A stretch of DNA of 64,000 nucleotides from contig SCHM01000002.1 of assembly GCA_004123355.1 (NCBI GenBank), forward strand, positions 8,653,569 through 8,717,568. The letters run 5' to 3'. The stretch comes from Amphirosellinia nigrospora. Its lineage: Eukaryota; Ascomycota; Sordariomycetes; Xylariales; Xylariaceae. How positions within the stretch are numbered: the stretch's first letter is position 1; each line of letters begins with the position of its first letter. A model generated the notes under the pieces. It saw only the letters and a program-made list of their open reading frames with translations. It searched no databases and was not told the origin of the DNA. Shown one piece after another: positions 1-12,565 of this stretch. The position numbers were made by a program, and so were the translations under genes.

Positions 1-34
1 TGATTCCTCTACCCGCTTACGTACTCAACTCATA

Positions 35-548
35 ATGTCTTTTGTTTTCGAAATTCCCAAGGAGTACGGGTAAGTTAGACTCTTAAAGTCACCTACTTCT
101 ATGCCCTGGAGCTAACCTACTCGCCCACCCACAGCTACGTGCTGGCCGTCGCTACTTCGACGCTCTTCGTCAACACGTACCACAAGCTCCTGGTCTCGGC
201 GGCGCGGAAAGCAAGCGGACTCAAGTACCCCATACCGTATGCGACGCAGGAGCAGGCGGACAAGGACCCCAAGGCGTATAAATTCAACCTGCGCAGCGCG
301 CGCACGGCAACTTCGGCGAGAACCTCACCCCCTTTCTCACCGGCCTACTCGTCGCCGGCCTAGGCTATCCCCGCCAAGCTACTTGGGCCGGTACCGCTTG
401 GGTCCTCGGCCGCTTTGCCTACGCCTACGCCTACACCAACTTTGGCCCGAACGGTCGCCTGCCTGGCTACGTCGTCTCCCAGACCGGCAAGCTCGCCGTC
501 ACCATCATGGCTGTGTTGACATGCTGGAATATGGTGCAGGCTGCCTAG
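35..548 (+). CDS. MAPEG family protein, microsomal glutathione S-transferase 3-like
   Basis: Small integral membrane enzyme of the MAPEG family. Family members of the MGST3 type conjugate glutathione or reduce lipid peroxides in ER or outer mitochondrial membranes. The start is ATG at 35 (MSFVFEIPKEYG), followed by a 65-bp GT-AG intron at 70-134. Exon 2 encodes the typical KYPIPYATQEQADKDP segment, then AQRAHGNFGEN, the family signature (Q-R-A-H-x-N), and hydrophobic helices with LGRFAYAYAY. It ends at TAG 546-548. Total length is about 149 residues, normal for the family. The reading frame changes once near 289-290, just before AQRAH, where one base appears to be missing; the protein on both sides is well conserved, so I treat this as a consensus error. 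It faces ECM14 tail to tail. Family assignment is secure; the exact substrate is not. Confidence 0.85.
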
Positions 549-1019
549 AGCGGAAGCCATGTTTTGGGAGAGGGGAAACTTGTATATTATAAATTATGAA
601 CACATGTGGGTTGTAGGATAACCAAAAAAAAAACAAAAACCCGAAATGCTTACCACTTGTACGCAAGGGCCGACATTTTCCTAATTGGTATGTGTATGTC
701 ATCTATGAAGAAAAGTAATGGGTCAAACTGTAAATAGGACATATTTCAAGAAATAGAAGATCATCTCAACTACGTTGCAAATTGTCCAGGTATCTATATA
801 TACTTTTACATATGATATACAGGCATAAGGCCGCGTCTCTAGTCGGGCACTGAATATCGTTCGTCTTGCCCAGCCACGTTGCGATCCCGGAAGTGGTGAT
901 ATAAAGCCTGAAGCTAAGCAAAATATTGATCATACCGCCCAACTCCACCATGTCCAAACCTCTACGCCATAGGGTGTTTCCATTATTGTTATACAGCTTC
1001 AGACACTGTTTCCAGTACC
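549..1019. other. convergent intergenic region
   Basis: This lies between the stop codons of two converging genes, so it should hold both 3' UTRs. It has an A-rich run at about 623-641 and no coding sequence I can support. Confidence 0.6.
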
Positions 1020-2888
1020 TCATATAGTTTCGTCGTCACTTAAATTTCTCCGCCGGCGCCTTCGCAGCTCCTTCATCGTCTCGTCTTCGTCGTCCTCAAT
1101 CGATCCCTGCGCGTCTTGCTCATTATTGAACGGAGTTCCCTGCGCCCATTCGTGGCCGTTATTCCCAAGTACTGTGATGTGGGAATTAGTGGTTGACTTC
1201 AAGCATAGAACCAAATCAAGAAAGGCGCGCCGCTGACATATTGTCAAATGGTGAGGGGTCAGAATAGAGATATTGTAAAACACTCACAGAAATCGCCAGG
1301 TATTTCATAGCTTGAAAGATCTCCTCGCCGGCGGGGATGATATTGTCGTTCGGAAGGAGAAACCCGTAACTCCCGGTATCTCTCAGCTTGATTTGATAGC
1401 TATAATGCGCGCTAAATTCATGGTAAAAATAGTCTATCGCGGACCCTCCTCTGGCTTCAACCAGCGGTCCGGCGGAGTTCAAGACGGCACCTTGACATGC
1501 CGATGCCACTGTATATAACTCTCCATTTGACAGCCTCATGTGTTTACCTAGATTCATAGCAACCTCTTCAAGGTTTTCCATATTGGGAGGCTGAACCTTG
1601 CAAGAAAATGAGTACGGCACAAGGATCTGCTGTGAATAAGAGTGTAGATCAAGATAGCCCACGAATTTAGAACCGTTGTCTGTCTCATTTCTGGCCCAGT
1701 CTGCCAATTGAGCAGCCTCGACGGCTTGAAAGGGTTCATCGCCGCCGTAGCTTTCCGAACAGGGTTCATTTTGGTGTTCTACCGAGTCCCATTGGAATGG
1801 AAAGGAATGGTCAAGATCAAACCCAGGACAATAGGACATTTTTGTTTTTTGTCGTGACTTGCGCCAGAGTCGATCCACCTCCCACGTATACTCATACCCA
1901 TCAGGATTGAGAACTGGGATGAAGACTAGATCGAAGTGTTCGAGGATCTTTTTGACTACGGGGTCCTTGTCGACGGATTGGATGAAGGACCAGGCGGCAT
2001 AGTTCACGGAACTGGTAGAAATCCACTCTCGGGCATGCAAGCCACCGGTGACCAGGACAACTTCACGGGGGTGATCGGACGTGTCACCATCGGGTCGTAT
2101 ACCCACGCGTAGGGCTGGGATATCGCGACCCTCGTAAGACTTCCCAATGCTGATCATGTGGACTAGGCCGCGCCCCTGAAACATGGAGTCGATCAGGCGC
2201 ATCCACGCGACCATGACGGAATACGGCTGGTAGTCCTGGAAATAGACATCGGCGACATCGTGTTTCTTGGGAAGGGGTGGGATGCAGGCGTAGTACCACG
2301 ATCGTATAGTTGGTGGGCATGGGCGAGACTCGGGCGAGAGGGGTACGTGGCGGCGGCAGCACGAGCGAGGTCCGGAATGAGGATGGAATGGTTCTCCCGC
2401 AGAGAAGAGGGTAGAGCACGGATCAAGAAGCGGACGCGGCGGCTCGGAATCCGAACGTCTACATGGTTATCGGCAAAGCTCCAGACGTCAAGCAACATGC
2501 GGTCGACGACAGTGCGCAAGGCCGCCTCGTGCTGGGGCTGTGAAATGTTGAAGCGGATAACCACCTGGTCCTCGTATTCCTTCAAGCTGTCGATGAGTTT
2601 GGGGCGATCGACCCAGCGCGTTAGACTACCGCCTGTTGATGTACGGAAGGACGAGGTCGAAGGCAGGCGGTCGAAGAGGCGGCGTAGAAAGGAGCGGGGT
2701 GTAGACGTTGACGGTGGCACTGACAACGGCAGGCGGGGTGACGTCGGAGCGCGGATCGGTCTTGGGCTTTCATCTCGAAGCGGCGGAAGGCCGGGGATGC
2801 GCCATGCGCTGGCGTAGCCCACGCCCTCCAGGCATAGGAAGAGGAGGGCTATGAGGAGGAGCGAGCATGGATGGTGGATTGGGCGCAT
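1020..2888 (-). CDS. ECM14: ECM14-like inactive metallocarboxypeptidase (M14A fold)
   Basis: Secreted or vacuolar zinc carboxypeptidase homologue linked in yeast to cell wall biogenesis. The chosen start at 2888 (MRPIHHPCSLLLIALLFLC) gives a signal peptide. An earlier in-frame ATG at 2987 would only add a Ser-Pro repeat. A propeptide domain (about 2650-2350) precedes the catalytic fold. The zinc-site motif HAREW lies at about 2037-2023 and the third-ligand segment YLDLHSYSQQ near 1665. The position of the catalytic Glu of M14 enzymes, in E-L-R-D-T-G, is Lys here (K-L-R-D-T-G, codon 1389-1387). This change is the hallmark of ECM14 proteins, which lack peptidase activity. An intron at 1287-1197 (gtgagt...ag, 91 bp) separates a short acidic, Arg-rich last exon (SIEDDEDETMKELRRRRRR). 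The frame changes once between about 2340 and 2262, in the linker after the propeptide. Confidence 0.88.
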
Positions 2889-4950
2889 GGTATCGACGAT
2901 GGCGATGGTTACATCACACCGGGTGACGAGTGGTGATGGGGATGGGGATGGGGATGGGGATGGGGATGATGAAGGGATTAGACACACAGACGTGCAGAGA
3001 TGGGAAAAGGGAAAAGATGCAGGTGGGCTGGCCTCGCTCGCCGTACCAATAACCGCTGCCTAGTTTCGACCACCTGGAGGGGTTACTATATCGTACCTGT
3101 CTAGATTCTACCAGCTAAGGTTTGACTAAATAGGTACCTATTTTTCTGACGTCCGACTAAACTGGGTTTAACGTATGCTTAACCAGCCATTCTGACTTGC
3201 ATGTACTCATCATTCTAGATCCAAGATGGCGGTACGACAGAAATAACTCTTGCCTAACCAAGCGCAGCACAGCCGTTTCCAGACGTACGGCTCAATAACA
3301 ATTCTAGTCACTCATTTGCCTATTATGTACTGCAAACCCACAAAACATAGCGCGTTGTACTTTGAGTATTTGTCCTGTGATGTTGGCAAAAAGCAGTGCT
3401 AGAGATAGATTTTGATATATCGCGTTCCAGGTGATGTAGAGCCGCCCAGAGATAAAGGACTTCTCATCCTTCTGAGAGAGAGCCAGAACTTGTTAAGCTG
3501 CAGTGTTTCCGATCTCTCCACTTCCCCCTAAGAGTCAATCGCTACTGTTGTTGCTGTCATGAGTCTGATGGCTATACACTAAAGTCATGACAGCATAACC
3601 TAGATATAAGGAAGCACGAGACGAAGCGGATCCCCTGTTAAAGCTAGGCAAGATTGAGGCGCCCACGGTAAGTTGACAAGGTATGTTGTTACGCCAAAGT
3701 GCCATTTCGACCCCGGTCCAAGAGTAATGTGTGGGACGCAAACGAGACTGAAAAAACCTAACCACCAGTGTGACGCACTAGACAATCATGATCCCCAAAT
3801 TACGCAATAGTACCCTGTTTAACTCCCTCTGTCTCTCTCTCAAAAAAGGAAAAAAAAAGATTCGTCTTAGTGTAAGCGTGTATGCTAGCGTGTTTTGATG
3901 TTGTGAAAGTAATCAGATGGACGCCTCGTGAGAAGTTGGCCGAACTGGGAGTCTTGCCATTAGCTTCACATCAACCAACCAAAGTGCTGGACCGGTATCT
4001 ACAGTACGATGTTAAATTCAAATGCAGGGTACACAACCTACCAGGAACAGGTGGATACCTATCATACAAGTACTTATCCAATGTACCCACCACTAATCAG
4101 GTACCTTAGGCAGGACGACAGCTCCTTTAAACCCCTACCACGTGATATGACAGCCCGAAAAAAAAACCGTAAAAGCCTCGTGTAGACTTATCCAGTGTAC
4201 TATAAACGAGTATGTCTATCTTATATTATATGTGACTTATTACTCCGTCCCGTTACATCTAATACCGAGGTGGTGGTGTTATTGATTAGGTTAGCGTTTA
4301 GGGAGGTTGTCGGCAGTGTGGTGTTTTGGGGACCTGTACTAAGTAGTGTAGGTACTTGTATGTATTCCATATTTCTAGCGTGCCACACATAGTTAGCCAT
4401 CTCTCACTGACAGCCCGATAGGCCAGGATCCCCATAATTGTTCCCAGTTCAGATAGTCGACTTCCCTGACCTGGACCTGCACGGGTCTGTACCAAGCATG
4501 TGTACTTGTACTAGGTGAGGCAGACAGTCAGTGCGTCCTACCTCTCAATCAACAATCTGCCCATTTGCCATTTGCCCATTTGCCTATTCCCTATCTGTTG
4601 CGGTCCCCATCGTATCGTCCAGCCTGTTCTTCATCAATTGTTGTGATTGTCGGTTCGTCGTCTGTGCTCGTTGAATCGACGGCCGTTGCATTGTACTGCC
4701 CGCCGTCGAGAATCTCGAGACCAAATCTCAGATCCCAGATCCTCGTGCCGCATTCCACCCAACGCCAAAGCCAACGCTTGCCACACGACCCCTTTCACCC
4801 CGACTTGCCGTACTGCGACCTCGACGAGCCAACGCGAGACAATGGGTTGCGGCTACTGCAGGATCTGACGACGTCGTGCTGTCTCGAGAGCTGTCCCCAG
4901 GTTGTCGCCTCTACGCTGACCGCGCGCCCCGCTCCCTACCGCCGTTTCCC
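2889..4950. other. divergent intergenic region between ECM14 and the Sec7 gene
   Basis: About 2 kb between two divergently transcribed genes, presumably holding both promoters. It contains a GATGGG microsatellite near the ECM14 start, a short A-rich run at about 3849-3858, and only short ORFs with no recognisable content. Confidence 0.5.
2935..2967. repeat. GATGGG hexanucleotide microsatellite
   Basis: Five to six tandem copies of GATGGG lie 47 bp upstream of the preferred ECM14 start. On the minus strand they would encode a Ser-Pro repeat if translation began at the upstream ATG (2987). Confidence 0.85.
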
Positions 4951-4979
4951 CAGGATGCCTTTTACGCCGCCGCGGCGTC

Positions 4980-7900
4980 ATGGCCAGCGAGTCCGATATG
5001 CGCCGCCACACCACTCTTTTCGACCCCAAATCACCGGCCGACGCCTTCCCTAATCCCCCGCCGCGAGCCATCGTGTCGAAAATGGTGTCACATCTCAGGA
5101 TTCCGACAGTGGTATGCTGTCTACTAATCCGACTCGAGCCTGAGTCCCAACCCAGAACTGGATGCCGATGCCGATGCCGACGCCGATGCCGCCAGGCTAA
5201 GCCAGAGCTCCTACGACCGCTCCGAGTCGCCTCCGATTCAGACGAGACACCGAGGCATCGCGGTTTAGCATGCTCAGGTTTCGTAATGCCTCCGACTCGC
5301 AGCTATCCACTCGGTGGCGGCAAGCAGCAGGCCGCCGAAAAGCCGCCGCCAATGCCCGAACGTATGGTACTTCCTACTTCCTCTTCTTCGCGAGAACAGC
5401 ATCCACTGACACGCAAGCTTGGTCTTAGCGCCTACCATCATCACTACAGCTCCTACCATGACTTCCGCCAGCAGTGCCGCGTCTAGTAGGAAATCGGGTG
5501 TTCGAATCCTTTGCGAATGCGCCGTTCGATGGATGTCCCCAGAGGGCAACAAGACCACACGCCACGCGTCAAAGTCTTCGCAGCAGTCAAGAAGGAGAAG
5601 AAAGCTATCATGGGTCAGCGCACTGATTCACTAACAAGCAAGCATACCGTCACATTTGAAGAGCCGTACAAGCATGCACCCGTATCTGCCGCGTCAGCCA
5701 TTCCCGAGGACTCCGGCTCGGCTCTGGCCATGCCAGCCCCACGGTTGTCCGAGTCGTCCAGGTCGAGAGTGGCTCGACCGAGCACGCGGGCCATTTTCAA
5801 CACAATACAAGCACCTCTAGCCTGTTCCGTTTTGGTCGCCGGAGGCAAAAGCAGCCGGAGTCCCTTTTCCCCTTGGTCATCTTCCCAGAGATCGAAAACA
5901 CCCGTGCTATCTGTGACGAACTCGAACACGCCATCTCTTCCTCGTAACTCTACCTCTACCACACATATTGTAGACGCACCTCGTCCGTCAACAGGCCATG
6001 ATAGGTCGACACCCCTCGGTTCCCCGGGCCATGGCCTAGGTAGTTTGGCTAACAAGGTGTCTGGCTCTCCTGCGACCGCATTATTCCGACCCAGCTCTCG
6101 GAACTCAGGTCAGTCATCACCAACTCGAGCAAATCTGGGACTGAGGGGCCGTTCATCGACGATGAGTTCTCTCAGCGAGAGCTTTGTCGACCCCAGCATC
6201 CAGCGCTACCACGCACATCATCCTCTACGGGGCGCAAGAGCTTTGGAGACCTCTTAGGGCTTGGCCGTATGCGACAAAACACAGACCTTTCCAGGCATGG
6301 AACGTTAACCCCTGCCACAACAGGGTCGGGCACCTCAAAGAACAACTCGTTACAGTTAACAAGAGAATCGGTTGCGCTGCCCGAGCGGCGGGAAGACGAT
6401 ACGCCTGCTAAATATCTCGCAAGAGCCGAAGGAATGCTCCCCGCGGCGTTATTGCAAGTGCGCTTTCTAAGGAAACCGATTCCTTTTATGCCGCCGTACT
6501 GCGCAGCTATATGCGCTCATTTAGTTTTTTTGAAGAGCCAATGGACATGGCCATTCGGAAGCTTTTGATGGAGGCTGAGCTCCAAAAGAAACTCAACAGA
6601 TCGACAGGTGCTTGCAAGCATTTGCAAACCGATACCATGAGTGCAACCCGGGGATTTACGCCACGCCTGACCAGGCGTATTTTATTGCCTTCTCTCTACT
6701 CATACTACACACAGACGTGTTCAACAAGATAAATATAAAATGCAAAAGGCAGATTATCTAAAGAACACTCGTGGCGAGGGTATTTTCGATGACGTACTGG
6801 AGTGTTTTTATGACAACATTAGCTACACGCCCTTTATTCATCTGGAAGAAGATCTCCACGCCAACGGGGACCGTACTGGAAGTCTTAGGTTAAAGAAGAA
6901 ATCTGTGTTTCCCACGGCCATCGCAGAACCAAAAAGATCCAGGGATCTACTTGACCCTTATACACTGATATTAGACGGTAAACTAGATATTTTACGACCG
7001 CCACTCAAAGATCAAATACCTTTAGAGGAGCATTACAGTTACTTGGGCACAGCAAACCGTCTCATCTTAAAAGAACTCCAGAAAACTTTTTCAAGACGGG
7101 TGTGCTTCAGATTGTGTCGCTCGGTCACGTCCCGATGCCTTCATGACCGAAAAGACGCAAAATAATCCTGACGCGGCACATCCGGGAATAGTCGATATCA
7201 AAGTTACCAAAGTAGGACTGCTTTGGCGAAAAGAGGTCACAAAAAGGAGGACCCGATCGCCGTGGCAGGAATGGGGTGCCATCTTAACCGGGCTCAGTTG
7301 TATTTCTTTCGCAATGCGAGCTGGGTCAAGAACCTACTCCATCAGCACGAAACTCATGTGAAGTCCGGTAACGATGACGTTCCCTCATATTTAAACCTCC
7401 CCTGGAGCAATTCAAACCAGATGCGTTGATGTCAACAGAGGGGCAGTAGCCCTTTGGGATACCAATTATAAAAGACACAAGAACGCCTTTGTTTACGTCA
7501 GACACGGGGGTCTTGAAGAGGTGCTGCTGGCACAGAGTGAGGAAGATAGAAACGACTGGCTCGCAAAGCTCAACTACGCAGCCGCATTCAAGACCACTGG
7601 TGTCCGAATGCGTGGAGTGGTTGGCGGTAATTACGAAGGCCAGAGTCGCCGAGCGATTCGCAGATTAGACAGTGCTGGTGTAACACAGCTCATCCAAACC
7701 CAACCGGGGAAGTGGCGATCAACCGAAGCAAGATTGATCATCAAATGGCTCGCGATATCCTCCTTGCTCGGCGAGTGACAATACGTGAGAAAATGAAAGA
7801 AGCCGAAGAAAAACTCGAGATCGCGCAGAAACAACTTGAGACACAGCTTAGGAACGCACGGCATCTACTAGTCCTAGCTCCGATCCAAGAGAAACTCGAG

Positions 7901-9228
7901 CAAGTCTGCAATGCTGCGGCCAAGATCATTGCTCAGCTAAGATGGTCACGCATCGACTTCTGGAAGTTGAAGTGTCATCGCGATATACTTGCAATGGACC
8001 TGATCGAGGATAAAGAAATGAATGGGGATATCACGGAAACTTCTCCTCATCCCCCTCTCGCACCTCTAGACACCACAGAAAGTAACAGCATCGCAATATG
8101 ACCAGGCTCAGCAATCTCCTACCCCCACGACTCTCCCAGTCTGAGGAGCCTAGCCAGCAGCCAGAGGCTGAATCGCCAAGTCGTGAAGTCTTCCATACAC
8201 CACCAACTAGTGTCACGGCGCCTAGCTTGAAAACAGGCCGGATTCGCGTGTTGGTCGTTCCAGCGCTAGGAAGACGTCTCTATCCAGTGTAGCCTCTTCT
8301 AAACCCGCAATCACGCCGCACCCGCCAGAGGCGTCTACATCCCCATCGCCCTAGCGCTAATCTACTGGACGATGATTCGGCGGAAGATGAACATGAGAGG
8401 CATGTTCTCGAAAAGCTGGGCTTCTTGAACTCGAGCCTACCCACACTCCGATCGCCGTCCTAGCTCGGCTACACGACTGACGATACACCAGACCGTGGCA
8501 AGCGAAGTAGTCGGTGGACTGACAAGGATCAGCCTTGAGAGAGGTAAAGTTCGGCGAGCCTGCAACGTACTCTGCGAGATGGCGCTGGTCATCACATCAC
8601 CCGCAGCAAGAAGGGTAAGGACCGCATCAATCGGGGGTGATCCGATGACAGTACGCGGGATGAAGTCCTTTCCGAGGCGCTGGCAGCTTTACCGTACATG
8701 GTAAAAAGGCCTCGGTCATCAATTCGGCAATGAGCTACAAGGCATGGCGACAGATGAACACATAAAATATCGGAAACAAGCACAGCAGGGTGATGAATCA
8801 GAGTCTAGGTCTCATGATAGCGCTGATGACGATTTTCATTCCCTTCTCGGTCGTCTACCTGAGCTTCGGGCCGACGCGGATGCGGCTGCAAGCGCCAGCA
8901 CGGCGACAGCTCGATCTTTCCGGGACCTCCATCGTAAATACTCGTCGCGGGCATCTAAGGGCCCGGCCAGCGGTAACCTAGTCGTACCTTCAGATGAAGA
9001 TAGCGACGCCGCTCTAAGCTTCTCGGACGGCCGCCGATCTCCACTCCCCCTCTGGACGACGATGAAGATGAAGATGAAACCCGCGCGTTAGAGACGCCAC
9101 AGCCTCGATTCTACACCCCAGATCCTCCAAGCTCCCCGGCGCAGATCAACAAACCATTAGATGCTGAAGAAGAAACAGAAGAAGCCAGCCGTTTCCATTC
9201 CTCGACATTCCAGGAAGTACATGCCTAA
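4980..9228 (+). CDS. Sec7-PH domain Arf guanine nucleotide exchange factor
   Basis: Large (about 1400 residues) ARF-GEF, resembling yeast Syt1 and its filamentous-fungal relatives. It activates Arf GTPases on Golgi or endosomal membranes. The N-terminal third (to about 6250) is Ser-rich and disordered and includes [13 protein letters not shown]. The Sec7 domain spans roughly 6400-6850, with the glutamic finger in the K-E-T-Q-Q-I-D-R motif (Glu codon 6588-6590) and then the [20 protein letters not shown] helices. A PH domain (about 7200-7640) starts near KVGLLWRKE and includes [12 protein letters not shown]. It is followed by a coiled coil (about 7790-7900) and an acidic tail ending QEVHA at TAA 9226-9228. 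The frame changes at least a dozen times. Four breaks inside conserved motifs (6439-6442, 6584-6587, 7087-7091 and about 7118) each fit one missing base. The start is uncertain: ATGs at 4954 and 4980 are both plausible. Confidence 0.82.
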
Positions 9229-9974
9229 TAATCCTCATTTCATCCCAAAAGTGTAGTTAGCGGTCAAGGGGGCAACATCATCGTTCCGCGTCACCGCGAA
9301 AATGTTCTTATAGCAGGCAGTGGCGTTATTGAAGATATGGGGAAACACGAACGAAAATAGAAGGGTTGTGGAACATGGAGTCACATTTTTCTCGTTCTCT
9401 TGCTTATTGATTAACAATGTAACGATAAAGAAGGCGAGCACGCAAGTGGGCAGTTCAGTCGTGCTTGTCTCGAGAACCAACTTCCCTAAAGACGGGCTAG
9501 CCAGCCATTATTTTTTTAATGAGTGATGGGTAGGCTTGCTATGACCTCCCAGACACACAACTTAGTTTGGCCACATAGAATGTGTTTGTACAAATCTAGA
9601 GGAACACGTGAGGATAGTAATCGTTTTGATCGTCTCGGTGAAAATGAGATACTATAATATCCAATTGTCTGGTCTCCTTGGCATATGTGGATACGATAGC
9701 CATGGTATACAAATTTCGGCAAATAGCTATTTCCAAACTGCCTGGCTACTACTCAATTCATTCGCACGATATTTTCACGCGAAACAATAGTACTTAGTTG
9801 CCGAAAGCATTTGCAACAAAACTTACACAGCATCATCGAATACTACCAAAGACGGCAATTACAACGGACAGTAAAACGACTGGGGACGACTCTGCTTGTG
9901 ACTGCTCACGCCACATAGGTTTATCAAGGCATAAAGCATATATACAAGGCGGTCTAAAGGGGCTGACGGAAAGT
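9229..9974. other. convergent intergenic region
   Basis: This lies between the 3' ends of the Sec7 gene and SRP72. I see no gene. The short ORFs here have no recognisable motifs. Confidence 0.5.
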
Positions 9975-11988
9975 TCATTTCTTTCCCTTCTTTTTCTTCT
10001 TGCCTCCTTGATTGCCAGTCGCCTTTTCCACCTTGACGGCCCCGGCACCACCCACGAGCTCCAGGGTCTCTTCCTCCTTGACGATGCCGCCTTGCGTGGC
10101 CTCTTGTACGCGCTTCTTTCCTTTCTTTCCCTTGGGGCGGTAGGTACTACGATCGCGTAAGGGGAGCCACCTTTCCGGATCTGGTTGCTTGCCTTCTTGG
10201 TAGTCTTTCGGTAATCGCTTTTTCCTACGGCGCTTAGCTGGTTTGTCTTTCTCGGGTCCAGCTGTTGCCGCTCTTTTCTTAGTTTGGGGGTAGGCGCAAC
10301 CACTGAGCATACGCCGGCGTCTACCAGGGCTTGGACGTCGGTGCCGGCCGTCAATCTCTCCACGGGGGTCAACTTCTGAAGATAAGGCTCAACCTTGGCA
10401 TAATCGCGAGTGGCGAAGGATGCTACGAGCCCGGCCGCCGCGGTGATATCCTGGCCGGGCTGTGTGACTAATTTCTCGAAAGTAGCTCCTGCCGCTGCCA
10501 CGTCTTCAGGATTGGACGAACGAAGGAGCTCTACGCCAGCCTCCCGGAGGAGAGAGGTAGAGGGACACTCTGATTTTGATCGCCAGTGCGCAGAGGCTCT
10601 AGCTAGTTCCGCGCGGATCGAGTTCTGCCGACCTTGGAGACGGTACAGCGCCACGGCCGTAGCCACAAGTCCGGGAGAAAATCTCACATCAGTATAGTCG
10701 GCGGTGGTCGCTGTCTCTAAACGTTTTAAGAAGGTTTCTAGTATGGTTAGGGCCGAGCCGGCGTTCCGCATTTGGACATAAAGTTGAATAATTGTGAGCA
10801 AAAGCCCTACGTCATTTGGACGTTTCTCTAGCACCGGAAGGATTTTGCGGATAGCAGCTTTACCCTTCTGCATTTGAGTGCAAGCAGCGGCGTTGATGAC
10901 GCCGAGAGGAGCGATATCAAGCAGGTCGGTGGATGTAGACGCGCTTAGAATCTGATCATGGGTTGACGCATCGGCTCCGTGAAACTTCTGCATCTGTAGA
11001 TCCAGGGCATACTTGTTACGTCTCAAGATAGATTGTTGATAATCGAACAATTTGTCGTTGCCCGACAAATTGCCCGCTAACTCGGTGATACGCTGGGATA
11101 AGTAAGGATTGCCTTCGACCTCAGCTAAGGCGAATTGATTATTCTGAGAAACTGCTCTCGTGGGTGCCTCTGGAATACTAAGAAGATTGTAAGATTGTGA
11201 ATGAACAAAAGGATTTAAGTTGATACCTACTCGGAATGGGCGACTAGCTTCTGCAGGGCTGCAGCTTCTGAATCCTTACCTAACTGGAGAGTACGTAAAC
11301 ATGTTGAACCATAATAGGGAGCAACTCGCCCTTCTTCTCCTCAGGCGAGAGGTCCTCGCTGGCCTCGCATAGGTCTCGAGCGCGCTTCAGGAGAACAGAT
11401 GCCTTAGCAAGCTCGGCTCGTGAAATGTGGACGCATGCAGCATTGTATGCCGTTTCGAAGGACTCAAGGTCGGCACGAGAAGGCTGCCTCTCGCTGTCGT
11501 TGATGCGGTGGCCGAGACTAGCCCACTCCAACTGCGCGGTGGTGGCCAGAAGGTTGATCCGGATATCGCTGTCATCGCCATTCGAGCCGGTTGCGTCGTT
11601 GGCGAGCTCGTGGTAGATGGAGGCGGCGTCGGGGAAGCTCTCGGCGCGGTATGCGATCTGGGCGCGCAGATGGCGGAAGGGGCGGGAGGCGGCTTCGGCT
11701 GGCGACGCCTTTTCGGCAGCAGCTTGGGCATCTTGGAGGTGGCCGGTCTTATACAAGGCATAGGCCTTCTCGAGAAGGCAGCTGGCCTCTAGCGCATGGC
11801 CCCCCTCGGCGATGGCGCGCAGGGCGTCGTCGAAGCGGTCGAGCTTGAGAAGGGCGACGACTCGGGTGTTGGGCGTCTATGTCGCCCTTGGAAGCCTTGA
11901 TGGCGGCATTGGCTAGCTTTAGGACCTCGTGGTCCTGGATGGTCGCTGCCCGCAGTAGGGACGTCAGAGCAGCAGCGGGGCTCGACAT
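9975..11988 (-). CDS. SRP72: Signal recognition particle subunit SRP72
   Basis: TPR-rich protein that binds SRP68 and 7SL-type RNA in the signal recognition particle, which targets nascent secretory proteins to the ER. It starts at 11988 (MSSPAAALTSLLRAATIQDH). TPR helices occupy most of the protein (for example PNDVGLLLTIIQLYVQMRNA near 10810). The C-terminal RNA-binding region carries KKRLPKDYQEGKQPDPERWL and RPKGKKGKKR, a conserved SRP72 signature, and ends in a KKKKKGKK tail at 9975. An intron of 53 bp lies at 11230-11178 (gtaggt...ag). Frame breaks occur near 11864-11866, 11286-11287 and about 10320; the first two fit one missing C. SRP72 is normally single-copy and conserved, so these are unlikely to be real lesions. 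The long unbroken frame at 9833-11068 reads through the last break and its C-terminal end is not the true tail. Confidence 0.9.
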
Positions 11989-12548
11989 GGTGTGGTATGG
12001 TATATATGGATGGTATGTATCCTCGCTTGGCTTCGTTGCTTGGGACGTGGAATGTACTGTGTGCTGTCCTACGTCGGCATGGCGATGTTGGGGTCGTCTC
12101 GGCGCTTTGCGCGCGTTACAATGTCGCTGTTGCGTGCAGCGATGCCGGCTACAGTGGTGATGGTGATGAGGGTGGTCTGTACATGTGGATTGCGTCTGAC
12201 ATGTGGTGCGGGCAATTTGTTGCGATAAGATAAAAGCCCACTTAACTTTAGTGTGACAAGAAATCGATTAAAGCCATATAATTGGGTACCTGTCTAGGTA
12301 CCTCCTGCCTGTGTATATCCTATTTATATATCAAGCTTCTAGGTTCTACAAGGTTACATAACCAATCCATGTGGATATAGAACACAATATAGCGTCTTTT
12401 ATCAATTGCTATCTAGTGTACTCCTCTACACGTAGGTAGCAAATATTTATCGACATGATGCGCCACACAACGTCAGAGACCTCCCATCAAGCGACGGACG
12501 TATAGAGGGGGTAACAGGTGGACCAGGGCTTTAGTAGGCAGAGTAATT

Positions 12549-12565
12549 AGCTGGTTGAACCAGCT
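12549..12565. repeat. 17-bp hairpin palindrome
   Basis: Perfect inverted repeat AGCTGGTT-G-AACCAGCT in intergenic DNA. Function unknown; it may be chance. Confidence 0.6.

Noticed and set aside
239-592. 117-codon plus-strand ORF over the MAPEG gene
   Set aside because: Arg/Pro-rich shadow of the real frame; the conserved MAPEG motifs are in the other frames.
5496-5508. tRNA T-loop-like sequence (TGTTCGAATCC)
   Set aside because: No matching acceptor stem, D-arm or anticodon arm can be formed around it, and it lies within the Sec7 gene.
9833-10300. C-terminal part of the long minus-strand frame 9833-11068 as a real protein end
   Set aside because: The conserved SRP72 C-terminus is in another frame ending at 9975; the long frame simply reads through a missing-base site.
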